In this document: one piece after another, positions 1 through 12,800 of the stretch | Layout: each line of letters begins with the position of its first letter | Position numbering within the stretch: position 1 is the stretch's first letter | NCBI RefSeq assembly: GCF_905163445.1 | Contig: NC_053191.1 | Coordinates: 3,472,001-3,536,000, forward strand | From: Pararge aegeria | Taxonomy: Eukaryota; Arthropoda; Insecta; Lepidoptera; Nymphalidae | Reading direction: 5' to 3' | Length of the DNA: 64,000 nt | Position numbers and translations under genes: made by a program | Notes under the pieces: model-generated | Seen by the model: the letters and a program-made list of their open reading frames with translations, nothing else | Told to the model about the DNA's origin: nothing | Databases searched by the model: none

Positions 1-904
1 CAACTACAACTAACCCCATCTAGTGTTAGCGGGTCAATATTGCGTTTTATTGTAATGTTACACTAGTAATTTTAACAATTATTCATTGTAAAGTCAACAT
101 CTTCTGAGGATGCTCCGGTTTCGGAACGAAACGTGCGTAGAGTGTACATTGCCGAAGATCTGTTTGGTGTGGAGTATAAGGATTGAAGTAATTATAAATT
201 ACACCAAACAGATTCTCCTGCTGTCCGCGGAGTATAGCAAATTAAGCTATATTTTTATAATGACAAACTGACAATTGGCTATTGGTTTTATTGATTACCC
301 AAAAATAATTTATACTGATATTACAAATGCGAAAGTGTGTTTGTCTGTCCTTGCTTTACGCCCTAACTTAGCAGCCAATCGACTTGATTCTTGGCATAAA
401 ACTAGTTTAAGGTACGGAGAGTAACATAGGTTACTTTTTATCCCAGGAAAACAAACTGTTCTGATTGGGATTCGTCAAAAATAACAACAGCAAGTAAATC
501 GTCATCATCATCTTAAAAACCTATTACCAGCCAGGGAACTGGTCTCCTCCCATGAGAAGTGGCTAAAGCCGTAGTCAATCACGCTGGCCCAGTGCGGATT
601 GGTGGATTCGCCACACCTTTGAGAACTGCAGGTTTCCTCAACATGTTTTCCTTAACCGTGATATTTCAAAAAAAAGAAAAATTTGAAGCACTTAAGCCGC
701 TTAGAACAATATACTTCCAAAACTTATTTCTAGCCAGACTTATTGGAATTGGATGTTTGTAGCCTTATCTGCTATGGTGATCTTTGTCAGAGAATAATCA
801 TCATCATCATATCAACCCATTACCGGCCCACTACAGAGCACGGGTCTCCCGCAAAGAGAAGGGTTTAGATAATTAAAAAGAGGGAATAGATAATTAAATA
901 GAGT

Positions 905-1060
905 GTTCAAATTCACAATATATTTATTTCAAGTAGGCTTACTCTACAAGCACTTTTGTAAAGTCTATCTTTAGTGACTCTACCAATGGTTCGGAATGCA
1001 GATTCTACCGAGAAGACACCGGCAAGAAACTGAAAATCTTTTGTCATCATCATGTTGGGC
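905..1060 (-). repeat. LINE 3'-end fragment (copy 1)
   Basis: The segment contains the motifs caagtaggctta, tgactctacca and gagaag..ccggcaagaaactg, which recur at about 2150-2330, 29765-29890 and, inverted, at 50470-50590. On the minus strand it ends in an AATTTGAA tail, as 5'-truncated non-LTR retrotransposons do. Confidence 0.6.
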
Positions 1061-2149
1061 ACTGACGTCCTGTTTAAGAGCTCAAGGCCTAAACGCTGCT
1101 CGGGTTAGCGAGCTAGGCGATTAACAATGTTATTGGACAGAAGCAGGCGTAAGTTTATTGAAGTCTTTAATACATACAATGAACATCAAATTAAACCAAA
1201 GTAACACTAAACTGGGGGAGTAATTTACAATAGTTTATAGTAGAGTCATTGTCTCCTGAGGATACTTCGATACTGGAGCTCACGTGTCTAGAGTATTTTG
1301 GATTATTGTTGAAAGATTGATTGATTGAACACACAAAATATACGAGTAAGATACAATAAAATAAAACAAAAGAAACAAACTAGTTATTGTTGTATAGTTT
1401 CGTAAATAAACTCAATTTCACACAATTATGGAGCCCATTTGGAAAGTGGTGATCCTCGTGATCTGTAGACTATTCTAACAAGGGGACTACTTTGATACTA
1501 TACGGGTTCGAACCAACGGACCAAAGTTGTCGGTATATGGATTGAATCTTAGAAATTCCTGTTCAATTCAGTAAACTGTTTTAAAAGATACATTCCTGAA
1601 ATTAGAGAATACCAGGAGATAATAATTCTCGGCTTTAACAAACCACAGACTTTTATGTATCGGCCTTTTACCAATGTGTTTAAAGTCAATACGCTATCGC
1701 TTCTACAGTTGTACCCAGTCAGCTTTCTCTACCACTAGAAGTGAAAATACGTATTTGATAATGCAAATACATGTATGTATATTCCAGACATACGATGAGC
1801 AATTTAATTAAGAGAATTACGAATTTTAAGTTTACGTCACTGTAGACGTTAATTTACAGATAACAATTGCGGCAAGCAACAAAATAAAATTAACTACAGT
1901 TCGATAAATTTTATCTGACTCATTTAAAATGTATTTTTGGCGCGGAAACAAATTTTAGATTCCATTAATAAGCTGGATAAGTGGTTAAGTCCATAAGACC
2001 TTTTGAAAGATTATTCTGGACCCAGTTTTTGTATGGTTTCATCCGAGAAACGGAATGCTAGGTAGGTATATAGTTTATCTAAGAACTTAGTAAACAGCTC
2101 ATCAACAGCAAAAATATTTTTGGCAATCCGGAATTGGTACCTACTTAGT

Positions 2150-2330
2150 TCCAAAATTCAAAATTCAAAATTAATTTATTTTAAGTAGGCCTAGTTTATA
2201 AGCACTTCAGAAACGGCAAGTCAGACTGTTTGTAGTGACTCTACCACCGGTTCAGAAGGCAGATTCAACTGAGAAGAGCCGGCAAGAAACTCAGCAAATT
2301 GCTCTTTGCCAGCATCATTTAATAGTTTAA
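2150..2330 (-). repeat. LINE 3'-end fragment (copy 2)
   Basis: This is the same family as 905-1060. It has the caagtaggcctag, tgactctaccaccggt and gccggcaagaaactcag motifs and an AAATTCAAAATTC tail at its left edge, giving minus-strand orientation. Confidence 0.6.
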
Positions 2331-3876
2331 CATCATAATTTTAATCTTTAGAATTTTTCTGTTTTGTCAGAGATGAGAGCGGAGTGGCCAGCTTCCAAGC
2401 AGCCTTGTCATTAAATAAAACGTACAAAACATAAACAAACTCTTCGATTTAATAACAAAGAATTATTGTAAGACTTCATCATTGTGAATGTTTATATTGT
2501 CAGTTTACACTTTCCACCATAGAGTTATTGTCGCAAAACGTGAATTGCCAGAACAGTCGCCTTAGCAATTCATTTTTGTACGTTTACGCGAGTGAGTATA
2601 ACCAAAACGAGTCTGAACGGCTTTTCTACCACCGCCGGTGAAAGACCCTGAACCAAACGGTCGTTATTAGGGCTGCTAGCTAGGTTTCCAGTGTTGTCTG
2701 AAATGGTACGAGTTTTATGAAGTAAATTTTGGGTGATTTTAACTTGAATATAATATTCTCTACAACACAGTACAGTACTTAAGGTATTAGCTTTCTTGCC
2801 GATTCGGTTTTGACTTCGAATTTCAGATTAGATAGATATCACGAAGCAGCTCCGGTCTAAATGCTAAATTTTGCTAGATAATGAAAAAGTCGAGGATAAT
2901 GTTTTTCAAGTAACCTTCATAAAATCTAGCCCAGATCTAAGTAGCATACCTGCTGAAGACGGAAGTAAACTTCTTTTTTTACATCGGACATAAGTTTGCG
3001 GAAATTCGAAGTTCTAAAGGGACGGAGCAATGGGGATTAATTAGCAATGTTCTTTATTTAAAACCGTGAGTGTTCTTTTTTCGATTTTATTCGCGTCTGA
3101 TCTAGTTATCTTGCTCCAGTTAATTATTTCCGACAACCCTATGCGTGTGAATTGATATAATAATAATAACATGAATAAAATACGGAAAACTCACGTTCAT
3201 ATTTCACGGGCTCCGCGTTGCTTATATCACTGAATCGTCTACCATAAAAACGTCACGAAACCACAACTTTCTTCTAAGGAATTCCCAACTTCACAATAAA
3301 ATAATAACACGGAACAAGTTCTGCTCAGCGGTCCTTGGAATTTACTACCAATACACGTCCTATTGCTACGGTTGCCCGCCGTCAACTAAACTAAAGGAGG
3401 TAATAAAAAACTATACCAAACTTTCTCGTGCGGCCGCGATTTGAACCTGCTTCACAATGAAAAAGAGGATTGAAATAAATGTATTCAAATTTAATCCTTT
3501 AAATTTAAATAGATTCATAAAATAATTTCATATAACTGTAAAATATATCGTTAGGTTATAATATGCAACAAAGAACTGTATTTAATATTTTTTACATACT
3601 CTTATATTATTCTTAATATCTCGAAATTGAAATGTAGAGTTTGCACGTATTTTTATTTACAGTTTAAAAGACTTCAACGCGCTTTATGTTACATAGTATC
3701 TAGTCATTCATTAAAAGATACTAAAAATTAAGCAGAAGACAGAAGGTATTAAGCGACTATTGGTATTGTATTTTCACATATTGTAAGATCTCCTTTATGC
3801 GAGCGTAACTAACGGGCAAGTTGTACTTTACGGGCGACCGCTCGCAAAGGACATCGGACCCCTTTTTTTGCCCTCA

Positions 3877-4129
3877 GACCGATTGACGCAGTGGGCAGCG
3901 ACCCTGCTTTCTGAGTCCAAGGCCGTGGGCTCGAATCCCACAACTGGAAAATGTTTGTGTTTCATCACACATGAATGTTTTCCAGTGTCTGGGTGTTTAT
4001 CTTTTTATTATAAACATTTGTGTACGTTATTCATAAAAATATTCATCAGTCATCTTAGTACCCGTAACAGCTACGGCTTACTTTGGGGCTACATAGCGAT
4101 GTGTGTACTGTCGCTAGTCGTAGTATATA
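3877..4129 (+). repeat. tRNA-derived SINE (family S1), nearly full length
   Basis: The head has a tRNA-like A-box region (gcagtgggcagcg) and a B box (ggctcgaatccca). The body recurs throughout the window (fragments: gaatgttt..cagtgtctggg, cataaaaatattcatcagtc, ggcttactttggggct). At least ten copies lie in this window on both strands. Confidence 0.8.
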
Positions 4130-4194
4130 AGTTTATACCTCTTATACGCCTTAAATTCATTCAATTCAACTGCTGGACATAGGTATTTAGTAGG

Positions 4195-4660
4195 GAGTTC
4201 AGAAAACCACAGTCTTGGGCCGCTTGTATTCAGAGGCTCCTATCGACTCGCTTGATGTCGTCTGTCAAAATGCGCTCGCTTGATGTGTTTACCGGAGCGG
4301 GGTCGATATTCCAGTACCTTAGGAGACCAACGTCCATCGGTTTTCCGGGCTATCATCATCATCATCATCATGTCAACCAATCGACGTCGAATGCTGGACA
4401 TAGGTCTTTTGAAGGGAGTTCCAAAATACACGGTCCTGGGCCGCTTGCCTCCAGCGGTCCTAGCGGCTCGCCTGATGTCATCTGTCCACCTCGTTGGGGG
4501 CCAACCTACGCTGCGTTTACCGCTGCGGGGTCGCGATTCCAGCACCTTAGGAGCCCAACGTCCATCGGTTTTCGGGGCTATGTGTCCCGCCCATTGCCAC
4601 TTCAGCTTCGCGACTCGCTGAGCTATGTCGGTTACTCTAGTTCTTCGTCGGATCTCCTCA
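4195..4660 (-). repeat. RTE-type LINE 3' end, two fused fragments
   Basis: The minus strand encodes the C-terminus typical of lepidopteran endonuclease-reverse transcriptases (KTDGRW..KVLE.RPRSGKRS.. PTRWTDD). It runs into a (GAT)n tail at about 4352-4372 and is then followed by a second copy of the same C-terminus (KTDGRWSPKVLEYRPRSGK). This indicates two truncated copies head to tail. Confidence 0.75.
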
Positions 4661-5277
4661 TTTCTAATGTGATCACGTAAAGATACGTATAACTCTTACA
4701 TTACTCTCTTTATCGCCCGCCGAGTGTCTCTAAGTCTTATATTTTCTTTATTTCGGTAAGGAAAATGAAAAATATGATAATACAAACACACAATACCAAA
4801 CTTTGTGACAAAATCCATTGCCAAGTTAGGTTATATAAGTTGACCTATAAACATCGATTGGTGAAAGGTAAATGTATGCCTAAGAATCTTCTTTGATTAG
4901 GCGTTACATACTTAGGCATTACCTGGCCCGTCGTTAATGAAAACAGGCATTAAATTTGCAGTTTTAAGATCTTACGTAAAGTAGCTATTATAAATTGTTG
5001 ACCAAGTCGCAGGCAACTGCTAGTCTTCTGTAAAATGCTACTTTTGTTTGATGTATATTCTCAGTATTCAATCTTGTTTGACATAACATTCTTGAAACTG
5101 AACGCAACAACAAATATTTGTGTTGTGTTGGAAATGGAAAAAATAAATTAGGTAAGAACGCTTTATAGATGACGCATTGAATGTTTCTCATCCGCGATGG
5201 ACAATTTAATTAAATCGATTTAGGTTATTTAGTTTAAGATAAAAAATATAACAATCGTCATTATCAACCTATTACGT

Positions 5278-5480
5278 TGACGCACTCCCTGGCGGCGGTG
5301 AATGCTGTGGTTTTAAGTCGAAGAACCAGGTTCGATTACCAGCCGTAGCAATTGTGGAATTTATAATTTTTGGATTTTCTCTGCTCTTGTCTAGTGGAAG
5401 CTTTCACCCTGTCGATATAGCTAAGCGATTTAGCGTTCCGGTACGATGTCGGGTAGAAAGAGATTAGGGTTTAATATAAT
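5278..5480 (+). repeat. tRNA-derived SINE (family S2)
   Basis: The tRNA-like head reads gcactccctggcggcggtgaa..gctgtggttttaag with B box ggttcgattacc. The body passes through ctaagcgatttagcgttccgg. Related copies lie at 7015-7300, 42785-43120 and 46033-46165. Confidence 0.65.
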
Positions 5481-5654
5481 ATAATATATATAATAGGTTA
5501 GCCCGTTACTATCTTAGACTGCATCATAACTTACAACCTGGTGTGACTGCAGTCCAGGGCTAACTTGTAGTGGAATAAAAAACCTTCCACTTCCACAACT
5601 TCCCCAGACGAGCTGTCACTCTACTACTACTACTACTACAAAAGCTCTAGGTTT

Positions 5655-5760
5655 TTTTCAATCCACAAGTTTGCTCTTAGCGGTAAGTGATGATGCACTC
5701 TAAGATGGTGGAGGGCTTACCTGTTAGGGGTATGGCCCATACCTACCACATATTGGTCTC
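5655..5760 (+). repeat. S2-related SINE body fragment
   Basis: It contains gcggtaagtgatgatgca..taagatg and ttaggggtatgg, which are shared with the bodies at 7015-7140, 14890-15010 and 42785-42860. Confidence 0.5.
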
Positions 5761-5794
5761 GTGGAATGGAATTTATTGGAACTTTTTTCCCATT

Positions 5795-5967
5795 ACTGGA
5801 AAAGGTTTTTTTGATGAGCATGAATGTTTTTCAGTGTCTGGGTGTTTATAATTATGTATATTCTAAGTATTTATGTATATTATTCATAAAAATGTTTATC
5901 AGTCATCTTAGTACTCATAACACAAGCTACGGTTACTTTGGGGCTAGATGGCAATGTGTGTATTAAC
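5795..5967 (+). repeat. tRNA-derived SINE S1, 5'-truncated
   Basis: It starts within the family at ctggaaaaggttt and continues through the standard body (gaatgtttttcagtgtctggg, aagctacggttactttggggct) to gatggcaatgtgtgtatta. The tRNA-like head is missing. Confidence 0.75.
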
Positions 5968-6420
5968 ACTAAATATTTAGATAAGTATTATTACGAATTA
6001 TATAAAGCAAATTACTAAAGTAATAGTTATAGTACTGTTAGCCGCATCCCCCACTGATACAGACTGAAAAAAAACAAAAAAATTAAAAAAAAAAAAACAC
6101 GTCATAAAATCATTTGTTCGTTGGATCTCAATGAAGAACATTGTGTGTGCTGTGCATATCGGGTCACGTGAGCCATTTTTCTTATTTGTTAATTGTTATT
6201 TTTGTGCTAATTTGCGTGTGTGTGCTTATTTTTATGTAGTATGGATCTGTTTTTATTTTGGTTATGTTTATTTTTTTGTTAAAATTGAAATATGTAAAAG
6301 TTAGGCTGATCGTTATTCTTTTTATTTTTAATTTTTAATCCTATATTAATGAATCTTGTAGCAATTCTATAATAATGAATCTTGTAGTGACGTCTGAACA
6401 TGTTTATGGCGTAACGAATA

Positions 6421-6661
6421 GTAATAATAATAATCTTCCCCACCAGAGGGCTTGGCGCCGACAGGGCCCACTGGGGTCCAATCTTCGGAGCCCGCCGCTG
6501 GTGGTGTGCGTCGCATGACATGGACGTCTCTCATGAACGAGAATATCATGCGTGCGTACTTCAGGGCTACAGGAGGGGAAACCGGAAGGACTGGCTACCG
6601 AGCTGCAATGTATCGCGAGTTCTTATGCAGAAAGTGGTATTGCTGGACTCGGCTAGGATAG
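6421..6661 (+). pseudogene. Fragment of a non-LTR retrotransposon ORF (N-terminal RT region)
   Basis: One frame reads through GGVRRMTWTSLMNENIMRAY.RATGGETGRTGYRAAMYREF, followed by a stop at 6659-6661. The NENIMRAYFRAT..ET..YR..MY pattern is what I know from the region just before the reverse transcriptase domain of some lepidopteran LINEs. The block is GC-rich against AT-rich flanks. The RT domain itself is absent, so this is a fragment and not a host gene. The clade is uncertain. Confidence 0.5.
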
Positions 6662-7014
6662 TCCGCCGATTCCTAAGCCTGTCGCCCTGACCCCCGGCCG
6701 TTTGGTCTCCCCTGCCGGGGTGTAATCCTCCGCCCGGTGCAAATATGTATTTATGTAATGTATATTTAAGTGTATTAATCTGTATGTATCTAAGTATATT
6801 AATGTTGTTTTAGCTCTTTTTATGTATTTATTATGTATTATTTTGTACACGGGCGTGAGAGTAAATCTCGAATAATAATCTTATCAACACTCCGCGGGGC
6901 ATGCAAGGAGCACGTCCTGCAACATGCCGCCCTGTGTCCATAAACCTGAGGCGTAGGTGTTAAACCTCATGCGCCTATGATCACACCGGATAAAATTTTA
7001 CTAAAAATTAGCCC

Positions 7015-7300
7015 TCGATTGCAATCTCTCCAGGTGCTAAGTGACGATGCAGTCTGAGATGAAAGCGGGCTAACCAGTTAGATAGTATGGTAGTCATACC
7101 CCTAATCGGTTTCCACGCATCATCGCACCGGTACACTAAACACGTCACACGTCTTTGGTAACTAGCCAAGGCCAGTCTTCCACCAGACCAGACCAGATAA
7201 GTTTAGAAATTATAAATTCCCAAATTGTCGGGAATCGAACTCGGGACCTCCTACCTAAATTCATAGCGCTCAACTTTGCGCCAGGGAGTTCGCCGTATGT
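7015..7300 (-). repeat. tRNA-derived SINE (family S2), inverted
   Basis: At the right edge it has cgggaatcgaactcggga (B box complement) and gcgctcaactttgcgccaggga (head complement). The body gtgacgatgcagtctgagatg and ctaatcggtttccacgca matches other S2 bodies. Confidence 0.65.
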
Positions 7301-8099
7301 ACTATTTACTTAACAGATCTTTGTTGTGAGTTTTAGATATGAGCGCATCTTAATGGGATATCAGTTGATATGTAACAAAATACAAATCCTTACGAAACTA
7401 ACTTCGAGGCTCCATTGCTTTAAAAATACTCTGATTTAAAGCTTTCCAAGTGATGGTCAGTGCAAAAAAAAAAACAATTTTATTGATGTGAAAATGATTT
7501 ATTAATGGGAATTCTGCACAACTTGTCCGTAATATAAGAAAAAACATAGAAAAATCATAGTTATATATTACGAAAATGATAACTTAAGTAAGACAAAATG
7601 TAGGTGTGTAATAACGTACAATGCGGGATTTGAGCGGTCAAAATATGCAAAAAAAAATAATACGTTAAAAATTAAAGATGATCATCGTATATTTCGATTG
7701 TAACTATATCTTTAATTATTAACTAAATGTTTTCTGAACTTTTACTAATATTTACGATTATGAGTTAATTTGTAGATTTTTTTAAATCCATATTTTAATA
7801 AAAATACATACTTATTCAGTTTGTTTATTTGAATTCAGTTTACTATAGATTTCACTATATACAAGTGAAGGTATTATGCTTACAATCTATTTTCTAACTT
7901 GTATTATAATGAAATAAATCATTTCATTACCTTTTAGTGTAAAATATGTTTTAAAATATAAAAAATCACAAGTGTGATAAAATAAACAAAAACAAACAAA
8001 ATAAAATATATCTTCTGTATGTGTGTTTTTTATTATTTGCTTAATAATTCAAAATATTTTTTACTCTAAAAAGTAATGTAAAGACTGTTTATATCATTG

Positions 8100-8412
8100 A
8101 AGACAGGTAAGAAAAAATAAATGAAATCAGAAATGCAGGAATCCGTAGAAATACAACGAATCACAATGCTGAAGTGGTAATGGGCGGGGCACATAGCTCG
8201 TAGAACCAAGTTAGGGTCCCAAGGTGCTGGAATGGCGACCCCGCACCGGTAAAAGTAGCATTGGTCAGCCCCCAATGAGGTGGACAGACATTTTTCAAAA
8301 GAGACGCTGGAAGCCACTAGAAACAATCGGCACAAGACCGTGTATTTTGAAACTACCTTCAAAAGACTCATGTCCAGCACTTGACGTCAAAGTCTGAAAT
8401 GATGATGATGAT
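8100..8412 (+). repeat. RTE-type LINE 3' end
   Basis: It contains gaagtggtaatgggcggggc, aaggtgctggaatggcgacc, gacaagaccgtg-like sequence and cttcaaaagactcatgtccagca, and ends in a gatgatgatgat tail. The decayed C-terminal coding region is the same as at 4195-4660 and 21235-21700 but in plus orientation. Confidence 0.7.
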
Positions 8413-8453
8413 AAAGACGAAAAAATAATAGACTTTACGTTAGGATTAATTGG

Positions 8454-8540
8454 GGAAATAGTAAATTTTGATGCATTAATATTTTTTCTGAAATAGTCTT
8501 TCAGAAAAATATCAATGCATCAAAATTTCTTACTATTTCC
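8454..8540. repeat. Long near-perfect hairpin (about 41-bp arms, 5-nt loop)
   Basis: The left arm starts GGAAATAGTAA and ends TTTTCTGAAA. After the loop TAGTC the complementary arm runs TTTCAGAAAA..ACTATTTCC with only a short indel and a few mismatches. It is probably a foldback or MITE remnant, and no coding sequence is involved. Confidence 0.75.
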
Positions 8541-9141
8541 GTTTGTTTTTTATAATCAATCGTTCTGTTATCTATTGATAATTTGTTTAGCAAAGTTGTT
8601 ATTTGTTAAAAAAAAAAAATATTGGTTATTTTTGACAATAATTTTTCATTGCTAAGTAATCAATGTATAGATTACGGATAGATTAAATATATAGTAAATG
8701 GACACAAAATGGCCACCGCATTTTGTTAAATCTAGACATTTTGTATGAAAAACATAACTGCCCGTGTGCAGTTAGAAAAATCCGTCTAAATTGAAAGAGC
8801 CCAAGTTTTAGATAAGAAATAAAAGAGAATAATGATGAATAATGCATATTTTATGTAACATTAGATACATTGCAATTTTTAGCCCTACATACATGGAAAG
8901 CATTTGTAACAATACAGAACACACGGACTATGGCTAAAGAAAAATGGCATATAAAATTGTAAAATTAGCATGATTCAGGGTCCAGCAGATTTGTATATTA
9001 AACCGGTAGTTTCAAATGTATAGTTCTATACTAATATTATAAATTTGAAGAGTTTGTTCGTTTGAACGGGTTAATCTTAGGAACTACTGTTTCGAATTGG
9101 AAAAATCTTTTTGTGCTGCATTTATCGAGGAAGGCTTCATA

Positions 9142-9156
<15 letters not shown>

Positions 9157-9184
<28 letters not shown>
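9157..9184. repeat. (AT)n microsatellite
   Basis: An uninterrupted run of AT dinucleotides is flanked on the left by imperfect TAAATA units. Confidence 0.9.
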
Positions 9185-9896
9185 GACATCAAGCATCAGT
9201 AGGAGCGGAGCTTCAATTAAAAATATTGAAAAAAACGGAAAAATATTCCTTTGAGGGCTTCCGATAATCGCCATGCGTTACAAGGTTAGATGCGCCAAAA
9301 AAAGTTTCTTCAAAGTTCTAAAAAAAAAGTCCTCGACAGCATGTCTGTCTTTTAAGGTTGACTCATACGCAGACGAAGTCGCGGGGGATCGCTAGTGGAT
9401 TATACAATCTAATAAATGGCGATTCCACGTGACTTCGTCTAGGTACAACTTCTCTTAAGTATATTTTATCCATATCTCATTTCACCCGCTATTCTATATA
9501 GAATAAGATAAAGTGACGCGTAGCTCAGATCGTCAACAACGTCGTATACGACTGACATATATTTAAAAGTTTGTCTTATGTCAAATAACATATAGCTCAG
9601 ATTACTATGCTACTAATTAAGTCGAGTTGGTTTTAAGTCGATAATCTCTCTCGGATAGTCGAATCTATGGTAAAGCCATGTCGTATTTGACAGGCATTTT
9701 TCCTACCGTGGCGATTTGTTTTACGAGGTTATGCTATCGGAAGAAAGTAATTCAAAAGAAAGAAAGATATAAAATACCTAAATACGACGGCTAACGCACG
9801 GAAGTCAAATAAGTAAAAATATAATATGTTTTTTTTTACTTTATATTATGTTGAAACTGCTGAACCCTTAACAATTATTAACGAAATCCATTTCGC

Positions 9897-12800
9897 TTAA
9901 CGCTTGGTGACTTGCTGCCAGTCGTCATCGGCATCACGAGCTGAAAGAAAACCATTTTTTTTTTAATTTTTAAAAATTACACTAACTACTCAATTGCATA
10001 AAAAAATGTTTTTAAAATTCTATTGCTAATATTTACATTAACGAAATATGTATAAAAAGTTCTAAAATTAAAAAATATATAAAATTCTATTGCTAATATG
10101 TACATTAACGGTATGTAATATTATGTTACATTCAATGTATTACTTAAAAAGAGAACCAATGATCCCTTTGATTTTAACAAACATATGCGATTGTTATATT
10201 ACTTCGCACTTACATTATGTGCTGAAATTTTTTTTTTATTTACAGATGAATATTAAATTAAAATAATGCTGTTTTGTTGAGTAGGAATATTTTTGTAACA
10301 ACTGAATTCATAAAATATTAATAAAATATTCTTACGTTTATCTTCCCGTCGTGGTGGCGGCGGACGACGCTCGCGGTCGTCGCGTCGCGGTGCGTCGCGA
10401 TCATCGCGGCGTGGACCATCACGATCATCGCGTCGCGGACCATCGCGATCATCACGTCTCGGACCATCACGGTCGTCACGACGTGGGCCGTCCCTGATGA
10501 TGTCAATTTATTTTAATATTCTTTGCTGTGTTGTTATTGTTACCATAATTAAAGAAATACATTTAAATATTCGTTTTAAGTATGACGCTGGATACACATG
10601 ACGATTTTGTTGGGTATCGCAATAAATCAAAAGTGCGACCGGAGCTCTCCATTTTTCTTTCGTACACCCGATATCAACAAAACAATTTTGATCAAATTTC
10701 GACTTAAATAAAAAAAGTGATGTTTCAAACGTACTATTAATAGGTTGGAGTTGATAATGACTATTAGTCACACTTACCGATCGTCCCTTCTCGGCGGGTC
10801 GCGATCGTCGCGTCGCGGTGGGAAGCGATCGCGTTCTCGGTCCCTGAAGCCTTCGCGATCGGTGCGCTCATCCCTCCTCGGTGGGAAGCGATCGCGGTCG
10901 TCGCGGCGATCGTCGCGCGGTGCATCCTTCGAACGCCACGCGGACGAACGCTCCTAGAACATTTCTCATTTATTATATCATAATCATATCCGTTCATTAA
11001 CGGCCCACTAGAGGGCACGGGTCTCCGCCCACAATGAGTACGGGTTAAGGCCGTAGTCCACCACGCTGGCCTAGTGCGGATTGGTGGACTCCACACCACC
11101 GAATTTTAAAACATTGTGGAGAACTTTCAGGCATGCCGGTTTTGTTTTTAAGTTGATAAATATATATATTTTTTTAAGTAACTATACTAAATAACTACTA
11201 AATAATAAATAAAAAATATAGTACGTCGATACAAACATCGCCACCTAGCCCCAAATTAAGCGTAACTTATAGGTACTTAGATGACTGATGAATATTTTTA
11301 TGAATAATATTATGTATTTCATTCAAAAATACTAACATGCATCAGAATACTTATAACATACAGATAAACACTTAGACACTGAAAAACATTCATGTTCATC
11401 ACACAAACATTTTCCAGTTGTGGGAATCGAACCCACGGCCTTGGACTCGGAAAGCAGCGTCGCCAATATACGTACAGCGGGCGCTGGTGGTGGTTCTGCG
11501 GGGCCGCGTCTCCAACTTCCAGTCTCGGGGCCACTGGAACGGCCGACATAGCGTGGCCTGGAACCAATATGTATATTATAAAATTAAGCTTAATCTGCTA
11601 TACTCCGCGAAAAAAAGGAGAATCTGTATGGTCTAATTTATGATTTTTTCAATCCTTATACACCACACCAATCAGATCTTCGGCAATAGCACTGTACTGT
11701 GGTTGTCCTCAAAAAGCTGCGGTCAGTTTTGTAGTCAAAGATATTACGTTTGCCCATATTTTTTATTATTTGTTATTTAGGGTTCAAAATAAATTGTAAC
11801 AAACATTTTCCAACATAATTAGCCATCCCCTTAGAAACTATCCGTTTATGGTGAGGATGGCGGGTTCGCAAGTATATATCTTTATGAATATGTAACTACT
11901 TAATCTCAATGAAAATGTAACTTAATTATAATATAAATTATTAAGACAATCTTAATCAAACAGTGGTATTTTTGCACTGGTAGCTTTTAATGTCTTTTAC
12001 ATTTCCTTAAAAATATGTTTTACTTTTCATTTTAGTATATGTACCATTGCTCAGCATAAAAGCAATACAGTTGTTCGAACCCCTTAATCTTGTGCCGCAA
12101 ACATCATTAATATTCATAATAAGTAAAAACCTATGAGGATAGAAAATAAATAAATGTTAGCAATATAATCATAAAAAAAAGGTTTCCCAAGCTATTTTAG
12201 CGGAATAAGACAAACTCTTATAATAATCTGGATAATGATAAAGTTCTATTTTTAAATGGCAAATACAAATACCTTTCTCTATCCCTGTCAACATCACGGT
12301 TGCCAGACCGCCAGCCACCTTCGTCGCGCGGCCTATCGTCTCTTGGCCTATCGTCCCTAAATCCACGGTCATCCCTAGGGCCACGGTCATCTCTGAAGCC
12401 GCGGTCTTCTCTCGGACCACGATCGTCTCTTATACTGCGATCGTCTCTTGGGCCACGTTCGTCTCGTAAGCCACGATCTTCTCTTGGAGGACGGTCATCT
12501 CTCAGAGTACGGTCGTCTCTTGGGCCACGATCGTCCCTCGGCTCGCGGTCGTCTCTAATAGGACGATCATCTTTCAGTGGACGATCGTCTCTCGGGGGAC
12601 GTTCATCTCTGATGGTTCGTTCTTCACGTGGTTTATCGTCGCGTCTACAAATAAAGAAAAATAATAATTAAAATGTATGAGATAAAAATCAATTTTTAAC
12701 GTAATCCACGTCATTAAAGAAGATTTATAATAGGCGGCAAAGTCGTGTTGTCTTTCACGCAATATACGGGCGTGCGCACAATGTGTGACCTAGGCGTTTA

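Larger units (their letters stand above)
1..3866. other. Intergenic DNA built from decayed repeats; no gene seen
   Basis: No open frame longer than about 70 codons looks coding. Recognisable pieces are a repeat at about 90-240 with a 13-bp inverted pair (ATCTGTTTGGTGT and its complement near 160 and 203), an RTE-3'-end-like piece at about 505-660, and two LINE 3' ends listed separately. The remainder is AT-rich sequence in which I see nothing specific. Confidence 0.6.
10336..12644 (-). repeat. eIF3a: eIF3a C-terminal DDR/GPRR repeat-coding exons
   Basis: Exons 12644-12273, 10953-10778 and 10493-10336 encode arrays of short acidic/basic repeats: RDDRG.P units in the first, DDRDPPRRDDR-like in the second, and several near-identical DDRDGPRR octapeptides in the third. 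This matches the known repeat-rich tail of metazoan eIF3a. The exon 11557-11476 between them is not repetitive. Confidence 0.85.

Noticed and set aside
3877..3950. A functional tRNA gene
   Set aside because: The tRNA-like head is followed by a repeated body with many copies in the window, so it is a SINE head.
4252..4680. Plus-strand frames with a poly-His or poly-Ile run
   Set aside because: They come from the (CAT)n tail of an RTE fragment read in the wrong sense.
10764..11099. Minus-strand open frame over the eIF3a exon 10953-10778 in another frame
   Set aside because: It gives no DDR repeat, and splice phases with both neighbours demand the GAG CGT TCG frame; the phase is explained by the extra exon 11557-11476.
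12300..12671. Plus-strand open frame rich in Arg-Ser-Ser repeats
   Set aside because: It is the antisense shadow of the eIF3a DDR-repeat exon 12644-12273.
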